Below are positions 6,958-9,658 of a stretch of DNA of 9,658 nt, one piece after another. Source of the stretch: an uncultured Caulobacteraceae bacterium (GTDB lineage Bacteria; Pseudomonadota; Alphaproteobacteria; Caulobacterales; Caulobacteraceae); NCBI GenBank assembly GCA_903884915.1, contig CAISGS010000558.1:1-9658 (forward strand), written 5' to 3'. The position numbers were made by a program, and so were the translations under genes. The notes under the pieces are model-generated. The model was not told where the DNA came from. It saw only the letters and a list, made by a program, of their open reading frames with translations, and did not search any database. The first letter of the stretch is position 1. Each line of letters begins with the position of its first letter.

Positions 6958-8747
6958 TAGCGATAGCTGGCGCCTACCTTAAAGCTGGACATCAGGCGCG
7001 ACAGGCTGGCCGCCTCCTGTGCCAAGGCATGGCTGGCGGCTGTGGTCTCTTCAACCATGGCCGCGTTCTGCTGGGTCACCTGATCCATCTGGTTGACGGC
7101 GGAATTGATCTCGTGAAGGCCGACGGCCTGATCCTTGGCCGATGAGGCGATGGCGGTGACGACCCCATTGACCCCAGCGACCATCTCCATGATCCGTTGC
7201 AGCGCCGAACCGGTCTGACCGACCAGATCAACGCCTTGGCTGACCTGACGCGAGCTGGCTGAGATCAGGGCCTTAATTTCCTTCGCCGCTTCGGCCGACC
7301 GCTGGGCCAAGGCCCGCACTTCAGAGGCCACCACCGCAAAGCCGCGGCCCGCATCCCCAGCCCGCGCCGCCTCAACACCAGCATTGAGGGCCAGCAGGTT
7401 GGTTTGGAAGGCGATCTCGTCAATGACCCCGATGATCTGGCTGATCTGATTGGCCGACTTGGAAATTTCGCTCATCGCCTCGACGGCGCGGCTGACGATC
7501 AGGCCGCCCTCTTGCGCCTCCTTGGTGGCCTTGGTGACCACTTGGCTGGCTTCGGTCGAGCCATCGGCGGTGCGCCGGACGGTGTTGGTGATTTCATTCA
7601 GGGCGGCGGCAGTCTCTTCCAGACTGGCGGCCTGCTGCTCGGTGCGGCGCGACAGGTCGTCCGAGGCGCGGCTGATCTCGTCTGTGCCGGTCGACATGCT
7701 GCCGGAGGTATCGATGATCGACTGAACGGTCTGGCGCAGACGCTGGATCGCGCCGTTAAAGTCGGTACGCAGGCGCTCATATTCTGGCGCAAAGGGCTCG
7801 TTCAAGGTGACGGTGAGATCGCCATTGGACAGGCTCTCCAAACCGCCCGCAATGGCCTCAACCATCTGCTGCTGTTCGCGTTCAGCGACGAGGCGACGCT
7901 CTTCGTTCAGGCGGCGCTCCTCTTCGAGCATACGGCGCTGTTCAGCGGCCTCCACTTCACTGGCCCGGTCGGCAATGGCCTGCTTGAAGGTGTGCAGGGC
8001 ACGGGTCAGGAGCCCGATCTCATCGGTGCGTGTCGTCGTCGGCACCGCCACCGTCAAGTCCCCTTTGGCCAAGCGATCGACGACCTTCGTCACCTCGGCA
8101 ATCGGCTGAACCAGAACCCGGCGCGCCAGGATCATCAACAGCACGCAGGAGGACAGGCCAATAATCAGGATAACAACCATCAAGATTTCAGAGAACAGGG
8201 CCTGTTGGGCGGCCCGTTCAACATCTTTTTTTGCAAGTGCTTCGATCCGTTCAGAAACCTTGGCCATCGCCTCTTCAAGGACCAGGAACTTCTTCATGAA
8301 CGGGCCCATGTCATTGGCCGCTGCCTCAGGCTGGGTATCGACCTTGGCGACAATGGCCTGAGCCGCCGCGATATAGTCCGCGAGGGGGGCCGCGACCTCG
8401 CTCAAGGTCGCGCGAATTTCGGGGTTTTTGACGAGCTTTTGATTGGCTTCAATGGCGCGATTGAAGTCGGACACGTGCTCGGCCAGATCTTTGCGGACAT
8501 CGGCAATCTTGTTCACCGACCCGGGGGTCTGGGTCTGGAAGGCCAAGAGCACATCGCCGCGCAGGGCATCGTGGTCCATGTCTGCCTGCTGATGGGTCTG
8601 CAAGATTTTCGAGGACAGGGACGTCTCTCGAAGCTGCCCCGCCAGATCCACCGCGACCCAGATGCCCGCGCCAACGCTGGCGGCAAATAGGATCATCAGA
8701 CCGATACAGGCGGCCATGACCGTCTGGTTGATCGAGGTGGTTTTCAT
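6957..8747 (-). CDS. Methyl-accepting chemotaxis protein with periplasmic sensor region and two HAMP segments
   Basis: A 596-residue inner-membrane chemoreceptor that would control a CheA kinase through CheW. Seen: a first membrane segment (about 11-34), a helical periplasmic region of about 150 residues (35-186) resembling four-helix-bundle sensors, and a second membrane segment (about 187-208). A HAMP segment follows (about 209-262, with P215 and DEIGLL), then a Glu/Arg-rich coiled coil (262-293), a second HAMP-like segment (about 294-345, SNGDLTVTLNEPFAPEYERL) and the signalling bundle (346-590). The kinase-contact tip reads IDEIAFQTNLLALNAGVEAARAG from 442, and QQAASLEETAAALNEI (371-386) is a likely methylation site. 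There is no C-terminal NWETF-type pentapeptide for CheR/CheB docking. The start ATG has AAGGA upstream. No other chemotaxis genes are in the window, and the ligand cannot be inferred. Confidence 0.93.
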   Translation of the reverse strand: MKTTSINQTVMAACIGLMILFAASVGAGIWVAVDLAGQLRETSLSSKILQTHQQADMDHDALRGDVLLAFQTQTPGSVNKIADVRKDLAEHVSDFNRAIEANQKLVKNPEIRATLSEVAAPLADYIAAAQAIVAKVDTQPEAAANDMGPFMKKFLVLEEAMAKVSERIEALAKKDVERAAQQALFSEILMVVILIIGLSSCVLLMILARRVLVQPIAEVTKVVDRLAKGDLTVAVPTTTRTDEIGLLTRALHTFKQAIADRASEVEAAEQRRMLEEERRLNEERRLVAEREQQQMVEAIAGGLESLSNGDLTVTLNEPFAPEYERLRTDFNGAIQRLRQTVQSIIDTSGSMSTGTDEISRASDDLSRRTEQQAASLEETAAALNEITNTVRRTADGSTEASQVVTKATKEAQEGGLIVSRAVEAMSEISKSANQISQIIGVIDEIAFQTNLLALNAGVEAARAGDAGRGFAVVASEVRALAQRSAEAAKEIKALISASSRQVSQGVDLVGQTGSALQRIMEMVAGVNGVVTAIASSAKDQAVGLHEINSAVNQMDQVTQQNAAMVEETTAASHALAQEAASLSRLMSSFKVGASYR

Positions 8748-8922
8748 CGCAGGCTTCCTTGGCGATTGATCGAGGATCGCAAGGGCAGCGGCCCGCAGAT
8801 CACCCGATCGTTAGTTATCGCTATTAAAACCGAAATCAGGTTCCCAACAGCTTAACATGTAAGGAAATTCTGAGATTAAACGGCCCCATCTTAATGGAAT
8901 TTGCACAAATTGCTTGCCGAGC

Positions 8923-8939
8923 GTAAGCTATTTGCTTAC
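8923..8939 (+). promoter_or_regulatory. Palindrome upstream of higB, candidate HigA operator
   Basis: GTAAGC (8923-8928) and GCTTAC (8934-8939) form a perfect 6+6 inverted repeat around TATTT. It ends nine bases before the higB start at 8949. Type II antitoxins with an HTH usually bind such palindromes over their own promoter. A TTGCAC at 8901-8906 with TAAGCT at 8924-8929 (spacing 17) is a weak promoter match, and its -10 would lie in the palindrome. The rest of the 8748-8948 spacer is AT-rich and shows no other clear element. Confidence 0.5.
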
Positions 8940-8948
8940 ATTAAAATG

Positions 8949-9227
8949 ATGATCAAATCGTTCCGCAGCAAACCCCTAGCCCAGCTTTGGGCAACGGGCA
9001 CGACCGCGGGCATTGATAAGCAAAAACATAAACGAACGCTTTTAAGGCTGGAAACACTCGATCAGGCCGAACAGCCGGAAGATATGAATGTCCAAGGCTA
9101 TGACTTTCATCCGCTTCGGGGGCAGTATCCCATAAGGTACAGTGTCCACGTTAACGGTCCATGGTGTGTAACCTTTGAGTTCGAAGGTAAAGATGCTTAC
9201 CGCGTTGATTTTGAGCAATATCATTGA
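8949..9227 (+). CDS. higB: HigB-family toxin of a type II toxin-antitoxin system (RelE-like fold)
   Basis: A 92-residue protein starting MIKSFRSK and ending in EQYH, the same length as Proteus vulgaris HigB and, from my memory of that sequence, alignable without gaps. HigB toxins cut mRNA on the ribosome. Seen: FHPLRG with H54, the SVHVNGPWCVTFEFEG strand region, and Y91-H92 at the end. In P. vulgaris HigB the active site uses H54, K57, R73 and Y91; here positions 57 and 73 are Arg and Cys. Start: the open frame extends to a TTG at 8901, and an ATG at 8946 precedes this one directly. The 8949 ATG is chosen because it gives the family's exact N-terminus and places the palindrome upstream. No clear ribosome binding site is seen. 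The toxin-first order before higA is typical. Base composition is more AT-rich than that of the left-hand genes. Confidence 0.88.
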   Translation: MIKSFRSKPLAQLWATGTTAGIDKQKHKRTLLRLETLDQAEQPEDMNVQGYDFHPLRGQYPIRYSVHVNGPWCVTFEFEGKDAYRVDFEQYH

Positions 9228-9234
9228 GGGCGAC

Positions 9235-9543
9235 ATGACCGAATTTTCTGCAAAGCGCGACACCTCACGTTGCCCACCCCACCCCGGCGCAATGCTCGCC
9301 GACGCCGCCGATATAAATGGGCTGACGAAGGTGGAACTCGCCGCACGCCTCTCCATCTCCCGGCAACATGTCTATGATTTGATGAATGGGCGCAAACCGG
9401 TATCGCCATCTGTCGCGGTAAAGCTGGGCGCGTTTTTTGGAAATGGTGGCGGCATTTGGCTGAGGATGCAAACCGCTCACGACCTGTGGATCGCCGAACG
9501 CGACACGGACATATCGACCATCAGAAAGCTGGAAGCCGCTTGA
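9235..9543 (+). CDS. higA: HigA-family antitoxin, XRE-type HTH protein
   Basis: A 102-residue protein that should bind and silence HigB and repress its own operon. Seen: the HPGAML motif (about 16-21) that opens HigA/VapI antitoxins, a helix-turn-helix at about 30-52 (LTKVELAARLSISRQHVYDL), then NGRKPVSPSVAVKLGAFFGN and IWLRMQTAHDLW (74-85), all characteristic of the family. The frame is open upstream to 9175, inside higB, but the ATG at 9235 is chosen because GAGGG (9226-9230) precedes it and the family N-terminus fits. It starts seven bases after the higB stop, indicating one transcript. It is followed by a short spacer and a tRNA gene on the opposite strand. Confidence 0.92.
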   Translation: MTEFSAKRDTSRCPPHPGAMLADAADINGLTKVELAARLSISRQHVYDLMNGRKPVSPSVAVKLGAFFGNGGGIWLRMQTAHDLWIAERDTDISTIRKLEAA

Positions 9544-9588
9544 TCCGAGAAGGCGAGGCTTGCTGATCCCGTTGCAATGGAGACTTGG

Positions 9589-9616
9589 ACTTCTGCGGAC
9601 ATGCGCGGACAGAAGT
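9589..9616 (+). repeat. Inverted repeat with internal direct repeat between higA and the tRNA
   Basis: ACTTCTG (9589-9595) and CAGAAGT (9610-9616) are perfect reverse complements around a 14-base loop. GCGGACA occurs twice, at 9595-9601 and 9605-9611. On the plus strand only TTT follows, so a terminator of higA is possible but weak. It lies directly beside the 3' end of the tRNA gene. Confidence 0.35.
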
Positions 9617-9617
9617 T

Positions 9618-9658
9618 TGGTGCCCCCGGTCAGACTCGAACTGACACACCTTTCAGTA
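9618..9658 (-). tRNA. tRNA gene, 3' part only, isotype undetermined
   Basis: The minus strand ends a tRNA: a T arm GTCAG-TTCGAGT-CTGAC (five-pair stem, seven-base loop), the seven-base acceptor strand CGGGGGC, discriminator A and an encoded CCA (9620-9618). The anticodon and 5' half lie beyond the window. If the variable loop is five bases, the visible edge holds the last anticodon base (U). If the tRNA has a long variable arm, a leucine tRNA is possible, given the GGCACCA end. The isotype cannot be settled here. Confidence 0.88.

Noticed and set aside
7404..8690. A 428-codon open frame on the plus strand opposite the chemoreceptor gene
   Set aside because: It is fully antisense to a gene with clear family motifs, and its protein has no recognisable domain. 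Long antisense frames are common in GC-rich DNA.
8762..8780. GCGAT/ATCGC inverted repeat in the leader of the chemoreceptor gene
   Set aside because: Five-base arms in GC-rich DNA are expected by chance, and nothing else supports a function.
1..9658. CRISPR array, insertion sequence or large repeats
   Set aside because: Reading both strands, I saw no regularly spaced repeats, transposase motifs or terminal inverted repeats.

Overview
The window looks like a chromosomal segment of a GC-rich alphaproteobacterium. The evidence is the GTTC-N7-GTTC form of the LexA (SOS) box, the imuA-imuB-dnaE2 mutagenesis cassette, a fused CysN/CysC enzyme and an McpA-type chemoreceptor. The genus cannot be fixed from the sequence alone. 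Genes are packed tightly and no stretch over about 200 bases lacks a gene.

Left part (1-3040, minus strand): an SOS-inducible translesion-synthesis operon, imuA -> imuB -> dnaE2. The window cuts dnaE2 after about 251 codons. A perfect LexA box lies just upstream of imuA, within a plausible promoter. imuB overlaps imuA by 143 bases and dnaE2 by 4 bases (ATGA), so the three genes are probably translationally coupled. ImuA and ImuB are accessory factors, and DnaE2 is the error-prone polymerase they serve.

Middle (3135-6946, plus strand): sulfate activation. cysQ (PAP phosphatase) is followed by cysD and by cysNC, a fusion of the ATP-sulfurylase GTPase subunit with APS kinase. CysD plus the N half of CysNC turn sulfate into APS, the C half makes PAPS, and CysQ removes the PAP left after PAPS is used. 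PAPS reductase (cysH) is not in the window. cysD and cysNC overlap by one base. A short spacer with a hairpin lies between cysQ and cysD.

Right-middle (6957-8747, minus strand): one methyl-accepting chemotaxis protein with a periplasmic sensor region and two HAMP segments, convergent with cysNC. An inverted repeat across the 10-base gap may act as a terminator.

Right end (about 8820-9658): a visibly more AT-rich intergenic region, then a HigB-HigA type II toxin-antitoxin pair preceded by a palindrome that could be its operator. After it come a small inverted repeat and the 3' part of a tRNA gene on the minus strand, cut by the window edge. This end looks like accessory DNA beside a tRNA. The toxin has Cys and Arg at two positions that are Arg and Lys in the active site of the characterised Proteus vulgaris HigB.

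I did not find a clearly new biological system. The most unusual points are the HigB active-site changes and the tRNA-adjacent setting of the higBA pair.
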